Assembly: GCF_001421715.1 (NCBI RefSeq)
Contig: NZ_LMKP01000022.1
Location: 1 to 36,439, forward strand
DNA: 36,439 nucleotides
Source: Sphingomonas sp. Leaf22
GTDB taxonomy: Bacteria; Pseudomonadota; Alphaproteobacteria; Sphingomonadales; Sphingomonadaceae
Direction: 5' to 3'
The position numbers and the translations under genes were made by a program. Below the pieces are notes generated by a model. It saw nothing but the letters and a program-made list of their open reading frames with translations. It did no database searches and was not told where the DNA came from. Position 1 is the stretch's first letter. Each line of letters starts with the position of its first letter. Positions 17,147 through 25,687 of this stretch are shown in pieces.

Positions 17147-17730
17147 ACGTCGTCATCCCCGAACGCTCTGGCACCGCCTTCCCCCTTCGACAGGGCGAGA
17201 CGTTGGTCGTGGTCGATCCGCGCGGGTGTCAGGTTGCCGATCTGCTGGCATTCAACGCCGATGATCTGGACGAGGTCATCTCCTCGGGGCGCACGCTCGA
17301 TTATGCCGAGACGATCCGGCTGACGACCGGGCATCAGCTATATTCAAACCGCAGCCGGGTGATGCTGGAGATCGTCGACGACATGGTCGGGATGCACGAC
17401 TTTCTGTTGACGCCATGCTCCTACGACACCTTCCATCATTTCTATCCCGACCTGCCGCCGCATCGTGGGTGTTTCGGCAATCTGGCGGCGGCGCTCAAGC
17501 CGTATGGCATATCGCCCGACCGGATACCGGTGGCATTCAACTGCTTCATGAACGTCCCGGTCGATGCCGCGACAGGAAAATTGAGCGTGTTGCCGCCGAT
17601 CAGCAAGGCGGGGGATACGATCACCTTTCGCGCGGCAATGGATCTGATCATCGGGTTGACCGCCTGTTCGGCCCCGGCGTCGAACGGCGGCAGCTTCAAG
17701 CCGATCGAATATAGGGTCGAGCCAGCCTAG
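17143..17730 (+). CDS. DUF1989 / urea carboxylase-associated family protein
   Basis: The 195-residue protein belongs to DUF1989 (PF09347). The family includes the paired subunits of carboxyguanidine deiminase (CgdA/CgdB), which act beside guanidine carboxylase. Conserved features visible are GCQVADLLAFNADD (28-41), the LLTPCSYDTFHHF block (88-100), FNCFMNVPV (132-140) and LTACSAPASNGG (172-183); Cys92, Cys110, Cys134 and Cys175 are possible metal ligands, by inference. It starts with TTG 17143 inside the last codons of the GntA-like gene. No carboxylase, allophanate hydrolase or second DUF1989 gene is nearby, so the role must differ from the known pathway or depend on distant genes. Its stop codon shares the CTAG at 17727-17730 with the convergent prepilin peptidase. 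Confidence 0.85.
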   Translation: MNVVIPERSGTAFPLRQGETLVVVDPRGCQVADLLAFNADDLDEVISSGRTLDYAETIRLTTGHQLYSNRSRVMLEIVDDMVGMHDFLLTPCSYDTFHHFYPDLPPHRGCFGNLAAALKPYGISPDRIPVAFNCFMNVPVDAATGKLSVLPPISKAGDTITFRAAMDLIIGLTACSAPASNGGSFKPIEYRVEPA

Positions 17731-18479
17731 ACCGACAGGGTCCAGCACAGGAACGCGGCGGCGGCGAGCAGCGTGCCGAGCGGCAGGCGGCCCGTTGCGG
17801 TCGGCCGTCGCCCGGTCGCGATCATCGCCGCGACGGCGAGCAGCCCCGCCAGCGACGCGAGCAGGAGCACCAGCGGCAAATCCCGCCAGCCGAGCCACAG
17901 GCCGATCGCGCCGAACAGCTTCGGATCACCGCCGCCAAGGCCGATCCGGCCACGCACCCGCCGGTACAGCACCGCCACGAGCCAGAGCGATCCGAAGCCG
18001 GCAACGCCGCCGATCAACCGCGTGGGCAGGTCGGGCTCGCTCCCGATAACAACACCAGCCAGTGCGACGACAGCCAACGTTCCCGTCAGCCGATCGGGCA
18101 ACCAGAAGGCGGCAAGGTCGACCGCGCCGAGCGCCAGCAGCACCCAACCGCAAGCCGCGCCCGCCACGCCTTCCCAACCCGGTGCGATCAGTCCAGCCGT
18201 GATGCCGATCGCCAGCCCCGATGCTTCGGTCACGACATGGCCCCGCGCGATCCGCGCGCCACAGCTACGGCACTTGCCCCGTAGCAACGCGAAGCTGATC
18301 AGCGGCACCAGTTCGGCCGCGTCCAACACCCGCCCGCAACCGTCGCACGCGGATCGCCCGACCGTTATCGATCGCCCCTGCGGCCAGCGGATGGCGAGCG
18401 TCGCGATGAAACTGCCGAACACCGCGCCCAGCACGCCGAGCAGGATCGGCCAGAAGGACGGAGGAAGCGCGGCGACCAT
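17727..18479 (-). CDS. Prepilin peptidase (A24 family, PilD/GspO type)
   Basis: This inner-membrane aspartic protease cleaves and usually N-methylates type IV pilins or type II pseudopilins. The 250-residue product has an N-terminal GSFIATLAIRWP, the cytoplasmic zinc loop with two CxxC pairs (Cys45/Cys48 and Cys70/Cys73), and catalytic aspartates in AVDLAAFWLPD (Asp121, with the conserved LPD following) and GLGGGDPKLFG (Asp185). About seven to eight hydrophobic segments follow. It is isolated from any pilus or secretion cluster. The stop codon overlaps that of the convergent DUF1989 gene. Confidence 0.9.
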   Translation of the reverse strand: MVAALPPSFWPILLGVLGAVFGSFIATLAIRWPQGRSITVGRSACDGCGRVLDAAELVPLISFALLRGKCRSCGARIARGHVVTEASGLAIGITAGLIAPGWEGVAGAACGWVLLALGAVDLAAFWLPDRLTGTLAVVALAGVVIGSEPDLPTRLIGGVAGFGSLWLVAVLYRRVRGRIGLGGGDPKLFGAIGLWLGWRDLPLVLLLASLAGLLAVAAMIATGRRPTATGRLPLGTLLAAAAFLCWTLSV

Positions 18480-18573
18480 GATCCGCCCCTATCGGCAATT
18501 ACCGGCATTTGCGAGGCGGAGGCCTTCCCCCTAGATATGATAACAAACGAAACCAGAATCCGTGGAGAGCCGC

Positions 18574-19758
18574 ATGTCCGATCCCGTCGTCATCCTGTCC
18601 TATGCCCGCACGCCGATGGGCAGCTTTCAGGGGTGCCTGACCGGTGCCAGCGCAACCGAACTGGGTGCGGCGGCGGTCGGGGCGGCGGTCGCGCGCGCGG
18701 GACTGTCGGGTGAGGCGGTCGAACGCATCTATATGGGCTGCGTCCTGCCCGCTGGCCTTGGACAGGCCCCGGCGCGGCAGGCGGCGCTGGGTGCCGGCCT
18801 TCCGCAGCATGTCGAGGCGACGACCGTCAACAAGATGTGCGGCTCGGGAATGCAGGCGGTGATGATGGCCGCCGACACCGTCGCCGCCGGTTCGGCCGAT
18901 ATCGTCGTCGCCGGCGGAATGGAGAGCATGACCAACGCCCCCTATCTGTCGCAACGCCACCGCGGCGGCGCGCGGATCGGACACGACCGGTTGCTCGACC
19001 ATATGTATATCGACGGGCTGGAAGATGCGTATGAACCCGGCCGGCTGATGGGCAGCTTTGCCGAGGAGACCGCCGCCGCCTATGGCTTCTCCCGCGAGGC
19101 GCAGGACGCGTTCGCCATCGCGTCGCTGACCCGGGCACAGGCGGCGCAGACATCGGGCGCGTTCGATCGTGAGATCGTGCCGGTCGACATCGCGAGCCGC
19201 AAGGGCACCACGACCGTGCGCACCGATGAACAGCCGACGCGCGGCGACGCCTCGAAAATCCCGGCGCTCAAGCCCGCCTTCGCCAGGGACGGCACGATCA
19301 CCGCCGCCAACGCATCGTCGATTTCGGACGGGGCAGCGGCACTGGTGCTGGCGCGGGCATCGGTCGCCGACCGGTTGGGCCTGACCCCGGTCGCGCGGAT
19401 CGTCGCCCATGCGGGGCACGCCCATGCACCTGCCCGGTTCGCGACCGCCCCGGCCTTTGCCATGCGCAAGGCGCTCGATCGGGCCGGCTGGGCGAGCGGT
19501 GAGGTCGATCTGTACGAGGTGAACGAAGCGTTCGCCTGTGTCACGATGGCGGCGATGCACGATCTCGACCTGCCGCATGACATCGTCAACGTGCATGGCG
19601 GGGCGTGCGCGCTGGGCCATCCGATCGGGGCGAGCGGCGCGCGGATATTGGCGACGCTGTTGTCGTCGCTCGAAACCCGCGGGTTGCGGCGGGGCATGGC
19701 GTCGCTGTGCATCGGCGGCGGCGAAGCCACCGCCCTCGCGGTCGAGATGGTCGGTTAA
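18574..19758 (+). CDS. Acetyl-CoA acetyltransferase (thiolase II)
   Basis: It catalyses condensation of two acetyl-CoA to acetoacetyl-CoA or the reverse thiolysis. The 394-residue product has standard thiolase length and all active-site residues: the nucleophile Cys89 in TTVNKMCGSGMQ, His349 in ALGHPIGASGARI and Cys379 in SLCIGGGEA, with the VNEAFA loop in between. ATG 18574 is preferred to GTG 18562 because GGAG (18564-18567) lies just before it. It stands alone, divergent from the prepilin peptidase, so it may serve fatty-acid, branched-chain or polyhydroxybutyrate metabolism; no phaB or phaC gene is adjacent. A TATGAT (18536-18541) may be its -10 element. Confidence 0.93.
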   Translation: MSDPVVILSYARTPMGSFQGCLTGASATELGAAAVGAAVARAGLSGEAVERIYMGCVLPAGLGQAPARQAALGAGLPQHVEATTVNKMCGSGMQAVMMAADTVAAGSADIVVAGGMESMTNAPYLSQRHRGGARIGHDRLLDHMYIDGLEDAYEPGRLMGSFAEETAAAYGFSREAQDAFAIASLTRAQAAQTSGAFDREIVPVDIASRKGTTTVRTDEQPTRGDASKIPALKPAFARDGTITAANASSISDGAAALVLARASVADRLGLTPVARIVAHAGHAHAPARFATAPAFAMRKALDRAGWASGEVDLYEVNEAFACVTMAAMHDLDLPHDIVNVHGGACALGHPIGASGARILATLLSSLETRGLRRGMASLCIGGGEATALAVEMVG

Positions 19759-19817
19759 GTACCGGAACTTTCGCGCGTTGTGCTGCGTAACAGGGGATCA
19801 TACGGCGTGGCGAGGGG

Positions 19818-22103
19818 ATGACGGTGGCGGATCGCGAAAATGTGGTGGGCTATGACGGCCCCGCCGGCGGGTGGGGTTCGGTCAAGGGGATGTCGAAAAT
19901 CCTCGGCAAGGAACGCAATCGCCCCGCCGCGCTCGCCCAGCTCGCCCGCCAGAACAAGACCAAGGGCTTCATGTGCACCTCCTGCGCATGGGGCAAACCG
20001 GCCGAGCCGCACCCGTTCGAATTCTGTGAGAATGGTGCCAAGGCGACCCTGTGGGACCTGACCCCCAATCGCTGCACCCCCGAATTCTTCGCCAAGCATT
20101 CGGTCAGCGAACTGAAGGGCTGGAAGGATTTCGATCTGGAGCATCAGGGGCGACTGACCCATCCGATGCGGTACGATCATGCGACCGACCATTATGTCGA
20201 ATGTAGCTGGGACGAAGCCTTTACGGCGATCGGTACCGAACTGCGCGTGATCGATCCGAAAAAGGCGATCTTTTACGCGTCGGGCCGCGCCAGCCTCGAG
20301 ACATCCTATCTCTTCGCCTTGTTTGCGCGGCTCTATGGGCACAACAACCTGCCCGACAGTTCGAACATGTGCCACGAGACCACGTCGGTCGCGCTGAAAA
20401 AGGTGATCGGTGCGCCGGTCGGCACCTCGATCCTCGACGATTTCGAACATTGCGATGCGATGTTCTTCTTCGGGCAGAATACCGGGTCGAACAGCCCGCG
20501 TTTCCTGCACCCGCTGCGCGATGCGGTGAAGCGGGGGTGCAAGGTCGTGACGTTCAACCCGGTCAAGGAACCGGGCCTGATCGCGTTCACCGATCCGCAA
20601 AATCCGTTCGAAATGGCGACCCGCAGCGAAACCAGGATTTCCTGCCAATATCATCAGGTCCGGCCCGGCGGCGACGTCGCGGTGATGATCGGCCTCGCCA
20701 AGCATGTGCTCGCTGCCGAGGACAAGAGTTGGGCGGAGCACCAGGTTCATGTCCTCGACGTCGACTTCATCGAACAGCATACCGCCGGCTTCGCCGAGTT
20801 CGAGGCGATGGTCCGCGCCACCGACTGGGCGGATATCGAACGCGAAAGCGGACTGAAGCGCGCCGATATCGAGGCTGCGGGACAGGTTTATGTAGAGGCG
20901 GATCGGACGATCGGCATTTACGGCATGGGGCTGACGCAGCAGGTCAACGGGTTCGACAATGTCGTGACCTATGTGAACCTGCTGCTGATGAAGGGGAATA
21001 TCGGGCGCGTCGGCACCGGCATGTCGCCGGTCCGCGGACATAGCAACGTGCAGGGCCAGCGCACCGTCGGCATTTCGGAAAAGCCCGAGCTGGTGCCGAT
21101 GGACCGGTTGCGCGAACTGTTTGGTTTCGAGCCGCCGATGGAGCATGGCCACAACACCGTCACCGCATGCGAGGACATTTTGAAGGGCGAGATCGACGCC
21201 TTCGTTTCGCTCGGCGGGAATTTCCTGCGCGCGATCCCCGATCTGGAACGGATCGAAGCGGCGTGGCCCGACATTCGCCTGACCGTGCAGATCGCGACGA
21301 AGCTGAACCGGAGCCATTTGATTAACGGCAGGACGGCATACCTTCTGCCCTGTCTGGTACGGACGGAGGTCGACAAGCAGGCGAGCGGCGAACAGATCGT
21401 CACGATCGAGGATACGTTCAGCCATATCCACGGTTCGATCGCCACGCATGAGCCGGCGAGCGAACATTTGAAGTCTGAAGTAGCGATCGTCGCGGGCATG
21501 GCCAAGGCGACGCTCGATCCCAATCCGAAGGTCGATTGGGATGGCTGGACCGGTGACTATGCGAAGATCCGCGCCTTGATCGAAGCGACCTATCCCGAAG
21601 AATTTCACGATTTCGAAGAACGCATGTTCACGCCCGGCGGATTCTATCGCGGCAATGCCGCGCGGGAACGGGTGTGGAAGACCGACAGCGGCAAGGCCGA
21701 GTTCACCATTCCCCGGTCCTTGTCCGGAACGGCGATCGAGGATGCGCCAGGCCGGTTACGGCTCGTGACGCTCCGTTCGAACGATCAGTTCAATACGACG
21801 ATTTACGGCTATGACGATCGCTTCCGTGGTATTTCGGGGACGCGCGACGTGTTGATGATGAACCCCGCTGAGATCGCGAGGGCGGGTCTGCACAAGGGGC
21901 AGGTCGTGACGCTCGTCGGCGATGCCGAGGACGGCGTCGATCGCCGGGTCGCGGGGCTGAAGGTCGTGCCGTTCGACCTGCCCGACGGGTGCGTCGCGGG
22001 ATATTATCCCGAACTCAACCCGCTGATCCCGATCGGCTGGCACGATCACGCATCGAAGACGCCCGCCGCGAAAGCGGTGCCGGTCCGTATCGTCGCCGGA
22101 TGA
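19818..22103 (+). CDS. FdhF/YdeP family molybdopterin oxidoreductase
   Basis: This is a molybdenum bis-MGD enzyme of the YdeP branch of the formate dehydrogenase superfamily; the physiological substrate of the branch is not established. The 761-residue product has an N-terminal cysteine group (Cys53, Cys56, Cys70 in MCTSCAWGKPAEPHPFEFC) that could hold an iron-sulfur cluster. It also has Cys185 in SSNMCHETTSVAL, which aligns with the selenocysteine/cysteine molybdenum ligand of FdhF, the blocks FFFGQNTGSNSPR and GNIGRVGTGMSPVRGHSNVQGQRT, and the C-terminal MGD-binding domain (MMNPAEIARAGLHKGQVVTL). There is no signal peptide, so it is cytoplasmic. ATG 19818 follows GAGGGG closely. Its stop overlaps fdhD (ATGA). 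No electron-transfer subunit is adjacent. Confidence 0.92.
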   Translation: MTVADRENVVGYDGPAGGWGSVKGMSKILGKERNRPAALAQLARQNKTKGFMCTSCAWGKPAEPHPFEFCENGAKATLWDLTPNRCTPEFFAKHSVSELKGWKDFDLEHQGRLTHPMRYDHATDHYVECSWDEAFTAIGTELRVIDPKKAIFYASGRASLETSYLFALFARLYGHNNLPDSSNMCHETTSVALKKVIGAPVGTSILDDFEHCDAMFFFGQNTGSNSPRFLHPLRDAVKRGCKVVTFNPVKEPGLIAFTDPQNPFEMATRSETRISCQYHQVRPGGDVAVMIGLAKHVLAAEDKSWAEHQVHVLDVDFIEQHTAGFAEFEAMVRATDWADIERESGLKRADIEAAGQVYVEADRTIGIYGMGLTQQVNGFDNVVTYVNLLLMKGNIGRVGTGMSPVRGHSNVQGQRTVGISEKPELVPMDRLRELFGFEPPMEHGHNTVTACEDILKGEIDAFVSLGGNFLRAIPDLERIEAAWPDIRLTVQIATKLNRSHLINGRTAYLLPCLVRTEVDKQASGEQIVTIEDTFSHIHGSIATHEPASEHLKSEVAIVAGMAKATLDPNPKVDWDGWTGDYAKIRALIEATYPEEFHDFEERMFTPGGFYRGNAARERVWKTDSGKAEFTIPRSLSGTAIEDAPGRLRLVTLRSNDQFNTTIYGYDDRFRGISGTRDVLMMNPAEIARAGLHKGQVVTLVGDAEDGVDRRVAGLKVVPFDLPDGCVAGYYPELNPLIPIGWHDHASKTPAAKAVPVRIVAG

Positions 22104-22879
22104 ACGCCGGTGGGACCACCATTCGCCGGTTCGACCGGGTGGCACCGGCGGGGGACCGGTCCGAGCATGACCGCGCCGTAGCCGTCGAGGCGCCGGTGGC
22201 GATCGAAGTGAACGGTCTGGGCTATGCGGTGCTGATGGCGACACCGAACAACCTAGACGATCTCGCGCACGGCTTCGTGCTGGCCGAACGGCTGGCCGAT
22301 CGGTCGGATGAGGTCGTTGAGGTGAGTGCACATGCCACCGATGCCGGCACGCTGTTGCGTGTGACGTTGGTACCCGAACGGCACGATCGGATCTCCGACC
22401 GGGTTCGGCACCGCGTTTCGGAATCATCATGCGGTCTATGCGGCATCGAGAATCTCGAGCAGGCACTGCGCCCGTTGCCGACCGTGACGGCACGATCGAC
22501 GGCGGACGACGCCGCTTTGTTCGCCGCTGCCGCCGCGCTTCGCGATCATCAGCCGCTGGCACGGGCGACCGGCGCGACCCACGCCGCCGCGCTATGCGCA
22601 ACCGATGGCAGCATCCGGCTGGTCCGCGAGGATGTCGGGCGGCATAATGCCTTCGACAAGATGATCGGCGCGATGCGGCGGGGCGGGTTCGACTGGGATG
22701 GTGGCTTCGCGCTGCTGTCGTCGCGCTGCTCGTTCGAACTGGTCGAAAAGGCAGTGCTGGCGGGATGCCCGATGCTGGCGACGTTGTCCGCCGCGACGAC
22801 GCTGGCGATGGACCGGGCCGCTGCGGCCGGACTGGCGCTGCGGACGCTGGTCCGCTCCGATGCGATGCTCGCGTCATGA
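22100..22879 (+). CDS. fdhD: FdhD, sulfurtransferase for formate dehydrogenase cofactor
   Basis: FdhD receives sulfur from a cysteine desulfurase and transfers it to bis-MGD, an activation step needed by FdhF-type enzymes. The 259-residue product shows the essential CxxC pair Cys111/Cys114 (SESSCGLCGIE) and the conserved REDVGRHNAFDKMIG and LLSSRCSFELVEKA segments. ATG 22100 overlaps the oxidoreductase stop (ATGA), and its own stop overlaps the mobA start the same way. The gene pairing strongly suggests that the YdeP-type enzyme is its client. Confidence 0.95.
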   Translation: MNAGGTTIRRFDRVAPAGDRSEHDRAVAVEAPVAIEVNGLGYAVLMATPNNLDDLAHGFVLAERLADRSDEVVEVSAHATDAGTLLRVTLVPERHDRISDRVRHRVSESSCGLCGIENLEQALRPLPTVTARSTADDAALFAAAAALRDHQPLARATGATHAAALCATDGSIRLVREDVGRHNAFDKMIGAMRRGGFDWDGGFALLSSRCSFELVEKAVLAGCPMLATLSAATTLAMDRAAAAGLALRTLVRSDAMLAS

Positions 22880-23415
22880 CGCGGATCTTGGGTGCGATCA
22901 TCGCCGGTGGCCGATCGAGCCGCTTCGGCAGCGACAAGGCGTTGGCCGCGATCGACGGCCGTGCGCTGATCGACCACGTCGCCGACGCGGTCGAACCGCA
23001 GGTCGATGCCCTGATCGTCGTCGGACGCACCCATGAAGGACTAGAGGCGGTGCCCGATCGCCCTGCCCCCGATTTGGGGCCGCTCGGCGGGATCGCGGCG
23101 GCGCTGCACCATGCCTGTGCCGAAGGGTTCACGCACGTGCTGACGGTGCCATGCGATACGCCGTTCGTGCCGGGCGACCTGCGCGCGCAATTGTCGGCGG
23201 TTGGGCCTGCCGCCTATCTGCCCGACCTGCCGGTCGTCGGGCTGTGGCCGGTCGATGCGAGCACGACGCTGCAGGCGGTGCTGCGCGGTCCGGGATCGCG
23301 ATCGGTGCGGGCCTTTGCCGACTGGATCGGCGCGCAGCCGGTGACGGTCGAGGGCCACATCGCCAACGTCAATACCCAGGCCGATCTCGCACGGCTCAGC
23401 GCGCAACGCGACTGA
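22876..23415 (+). CDS. mobA: MobA, molybdenum cofactor guanylyltransferase
   Basis: It attaches GMP to molybdopterin to make MGD, the cofactor form used by the upstream oxidoreductase. The 179-residue product has the nucleotidyltransferase signature AGGRSSRFGSDKA (10-22), LGPLGGIAAAL (67-77) and the metal-binding Asp94 in TVPCDTPF. ATG 22876 overlaps the fdhD stop (ATGA). It is the last of three coupled molybdoenzyme genes. The chemosensory operon begins only 33 bases further on, with no visible terminator between. Confidence 0.93.
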   Translation: MTRILGAIIAGGRSSRFGSDKALAAIDGRALIDHVADAVEPQVDALIVVGRTHEGLEAVPDRPAPDLGPLGGIAAALHHACAEGFTHVLTVPCDTPFVPGDLRAQLSAVGPAAYLPDLPVVGLWPVDASTTLQAVLRGPGSRSVRAFADWIGAQPVTVEGHIANVNTQADLARLSAQRD

Positions 23416-23448
23416 CAGCGGGACACGCCCGCGATATAGCCTGCCCCG

Positions 23449-23922
23449 ATGAACGCATCGTTCCTGATCCTGCGTATCGGCGACACCCGCCTCGCGCTGC
23501 CGATGACGGCGGTGCGCGAGGTGCTGCCGATGCTGCCGATCGATGCGCCGCCGGGGTTGCCCGCGCCGGTGCTGGGCTTCGTGCTGTTGCAGGGCGCGCC
23601 GGTGCCGGTGCTGGCCCCGCTGATGCTGCTCGACCCCATGGCGAGCATCGATGCGATCGGGCTGTTTTCGCATCTGGTGCGGTTGCGGGACGACGGTCCC
23701 TGCCTGCTGGTCGACCGCGCAGAGGACGTGGTGAACGGCGACGTCGCGCCGGTGGATCCGGCAAAGAGCCTGAATGCGGCGATCGTCGGCGAACTGCCGG
23801 TCGGGGACGACGTTGCCCATGTCATCGCGGCCGATCGCCTGCTGCTCGGCAGCGAACGCGCGGCGCTGGCGGCGCTGACCATCGCTGCCGCCGCGCGTGC
23901 CGACCAGTGGCGCGCCGCATGA
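23449..23922 (+). CDS. CheW-like adaptor protein (first of two)
   Basis: Scaffold protein that couples a chemoreceptor to a CheA kinase. The 157-residue product is a single CheW domain: FLILRIGDTRLALPMTAVREVLPM at the start, then VLGFVLLQGAPVPVLAPLMLL and a strand LLVDRAEDVV. In position within its operon it corresponds to WspB. Its stop overlaps the cheR start (ATGA). It opens an eight-gene operon; the 33-base gap after mobA leaves open whether the operon has its own promoter. Confidence 0.85.
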   Translation: MNASFLILRIGDTRLALPMTAVREVLPMLPIDAPPGLPAPVLGFVLLQGAPVPVLAPLMLLDPMASIDAIGLFSHLVRLRDDGPCLLVDRAEDVVNGDVAPVDPAKSLNAAIVGELPVGDDVAHVIAADRLLLGSERAALAALTIAAAARADQWRAA

Positions 23923-25175
23923 TCCGCGACGAAGCCTTTGCCGAGGTCAAGGCACTGGTGATCGCGCGTACCGGCCATCATTATTACATCGACAAGGACG
24001 CGCAGCTCGCCGAGCGTATCGCCCATCGCATGGCCGAGACAGGCGATACGACCTTGGCGGCATATCTCGAGCGGCTGCGCGATCGCGACCATGCCGAATG
24101 GCCGCTGCTCGAAAGCGCGGTGACGATCAACGAAACCTTTTTCTTCCGCTTCGCCGAGCAGTTCGATGCGCTGCGCACCGTCATCCTGCCGCGGCTGATC
24201 GCGCGGAACGCGGCGGAGAAGCGGTTGCGCATCTGGAGCGTCGGCTGTTCGACCGGGGCGGAGGCGCATTCGATCGCGATCCTGTTGAGCGACCTGCTGG
24301 GTAAGGCGATCGACGAGTGGCGGATCGCGCTGACCGGGACCGATATCGACGATGCGGCACTGACGGCGGCGCGGAAGGCGGACTATTCCTCATGGGCGCT
24401 CCGGACGATGGACGACGCGGAACGGGTGCGGCTGTTCGACCGGACCGGCGAGCGATACCGGCTAAAGGAGCGGTATCGCGCGACCGCGCGGTTCGAACGG
24501 CATAACCTGTTGTCGCTGATCGACGGCACAGCGGCGCTCGGCTTTACCGAGTACGACCTGATCCTGTGTCGTAACGTCCTGATCTATTTCGCGCAGGACC
24601 ATGCGACGGCGATCGTCGGGGCGCTGGTCGAGCGGCTGGCGCAGGACGGGTTGCTGCTGCTGGGCCATGCCGAGCCCAATCCGGGGTTCGATGCGGTGGC
24701 CGATACGGTGCAGGTGGCGGGTATCCTCGCCTATCGCCCGCGCGGGTCGGTCGTGCGGACGGCTTCGGTTTCTGCTCCGCCGCCGGTGATGCAGCGCCCC
24801 CCTACCCTTGCGCCAGTGCAACCCCGCGCGAGCCGCAAGCCGGTGGCGGCACCGCCGCCGGTCGTCGAACGGATGCCGGATGCGGTCGCGCGCTATTTTG
24901 CGGCGCTCGACGCGCTGGCAGGCGACGACCGGGATTCGGCCGAGCGGGCGTTTCGCGATGCGCTGTATCTCGATGGATCGTTCGCGATGGCGCATTACCA
25001 GTTCGGCCATTACCTGTTGGCGCAGGGCCGGCAGCCCGACGGTAAACGCAGCCTGACCAATGCGTTGCGCGTCGCCGCCGCGCTCGATCCCGCGACCGAG
25101 TTGACCGGCGGCGACGGCATGACGGCGGGGGCGATGACCGCGGCGATCCGGCATATCATGGGGAGCGCCCGGTGA
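23919..25175 (+). CDS. CheR-type receptor methyltransferase with C-terminal TPR region (WspC-like)
   Basis: It methylates glutamates of the chemoreceptor using S-adenosylmethionine. The 418-residue product has the CheR N-terminal helical domain (1-75, ending in INETFFFR at 70-77), the SAM-binding GCSTGAEAHS (109-118), TGTDIDDAALTAAR and CRNVLIYF (217-224). A Pro-rich linker (about 275-315) follows, then a helical region (about 325-400, RYFAALDALAGDDRDSAERAF...) that resembles tetratricopeptide repeats. The TPR extension is the mark of WspC-type methyltransferases, not of the flagellar CheR. ATG 23919 overlaps the preceding stop; the stop overlaps the next gene (GTGA). Confidence 0.92.
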   Translation: MIRDEAFAEVKALVIARTGHHYYIDKDAQLAERIAHRMAETGDTTLAAYLERLRDRDHAEWPLLESAVTINETFFFRFAEQFDALRTVILPRLIARNAAEKRLRIWSVGCSTGAEAHSIAILLSDLLGKAIDEWRIALTGTDIDDAALTAARKADYSSWALRTMDDAERVRLFDRTGERYRLKERYRATARFERHNLLSLIDGTAALGFTEYDLILCRNVLIYFAQDHATAIVGALVERLAQDGLLLLGHAEPNPGFDAVADTVQVAGILAYRPRGSVVRTASVSAPPPVMQRPPTLAPVQPRASRKPVAAPPPVVERMPDAVARYFAALDALAGDDRDSAERAFRDALYLDGSFAMAHYQFGHYLLAQGRQPDGKRSLTNALRVAAALDPATELTGGDGMTAGAMTAAIRHIMGSAR

Positions 25176-25684
25176 GCGCGCCGCCGATCGTCGCCGACGG
25201 GCTGGACGCCGATGCGATTGCCGCCGTGCTGCGGATGCGGCAGCGGGCGGTCGCGGGGGAGCGGATCGCAAGCGGTTGGCCGACCGAGACGCTGCTGACG
25301 TTCGCGCTGGGCGGGGTCGCGCACGGGCTGCCGATCGAGCAGGTGCGGGCGGTGGCGATGGTGCCAAAGGTTACACGTGTGCCGCATGCTCCGGGGGCGC
25401 TGGCCGGGGTGGTCGCATGGCGTGGCGCGGTGGTGAACCTGTTCCATCCAGCGTCGCTTTTGGCGCGCGAAGTTGGCACGGCCACCGCGATGATCGTGCT
25501 GCGCCACGATGCGCCGCGGATCGCACTGGCGGTCGATGCCCTGCTGGGCGTGGTCGACATGCCGCAGGGCGACGCCGTGCCAACCTTGTCGCGTCTGGTC
25601 GAAGGGGATGGCCAGCGCCTGACCCGCGTCGACCCGGCGCTGCTGATCGAATTACTACTCCCCGCCCGTCTTCAGGAAGGATAA
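25172..25684 (+). CDS. CheW-like adaptor protein (second, WspD-like)
   Basis: The 170-residue product has an N-terminal extension of about 38 residues before a CheW domain (TLLTFALGGVAHGLPIEQVRAV, then GVVAWRGAVVNLFHPASLL and ALAVDALLGVVDMP). The extension with conserved-looking RMRQRAVAGERIA is like that of WspD. GTG 25172 overlaps the cheR stop by four bases. Two different CheW proteins in one operon, one with an extension, are a feature shared with Wsp systems. Confidence 0.87.
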   Translation: MSAPPIVADGLDADAIAAVLRMRQRAVAGERIASGWPTETLLTFALGGVAHGLPIEQVRAVAMVPKVTRVPHAPGALAGVVAWRGAVVNLFHPASLLAREVGTATAMIVLRHDAPRIALAVDALLGVVDMPQGDAVPTLSRLVEGDGQRLTRVDPALLIELLLPARLQEG

Positions 25685-25687
25685 GGT

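Noticed and set aside
19755..21608. Long open frame antisense to the YdeP-type oxidoreductase
   Set aside because: Shadow frame; no family features, while the plus strand has the whole molybdopterin enzyme.
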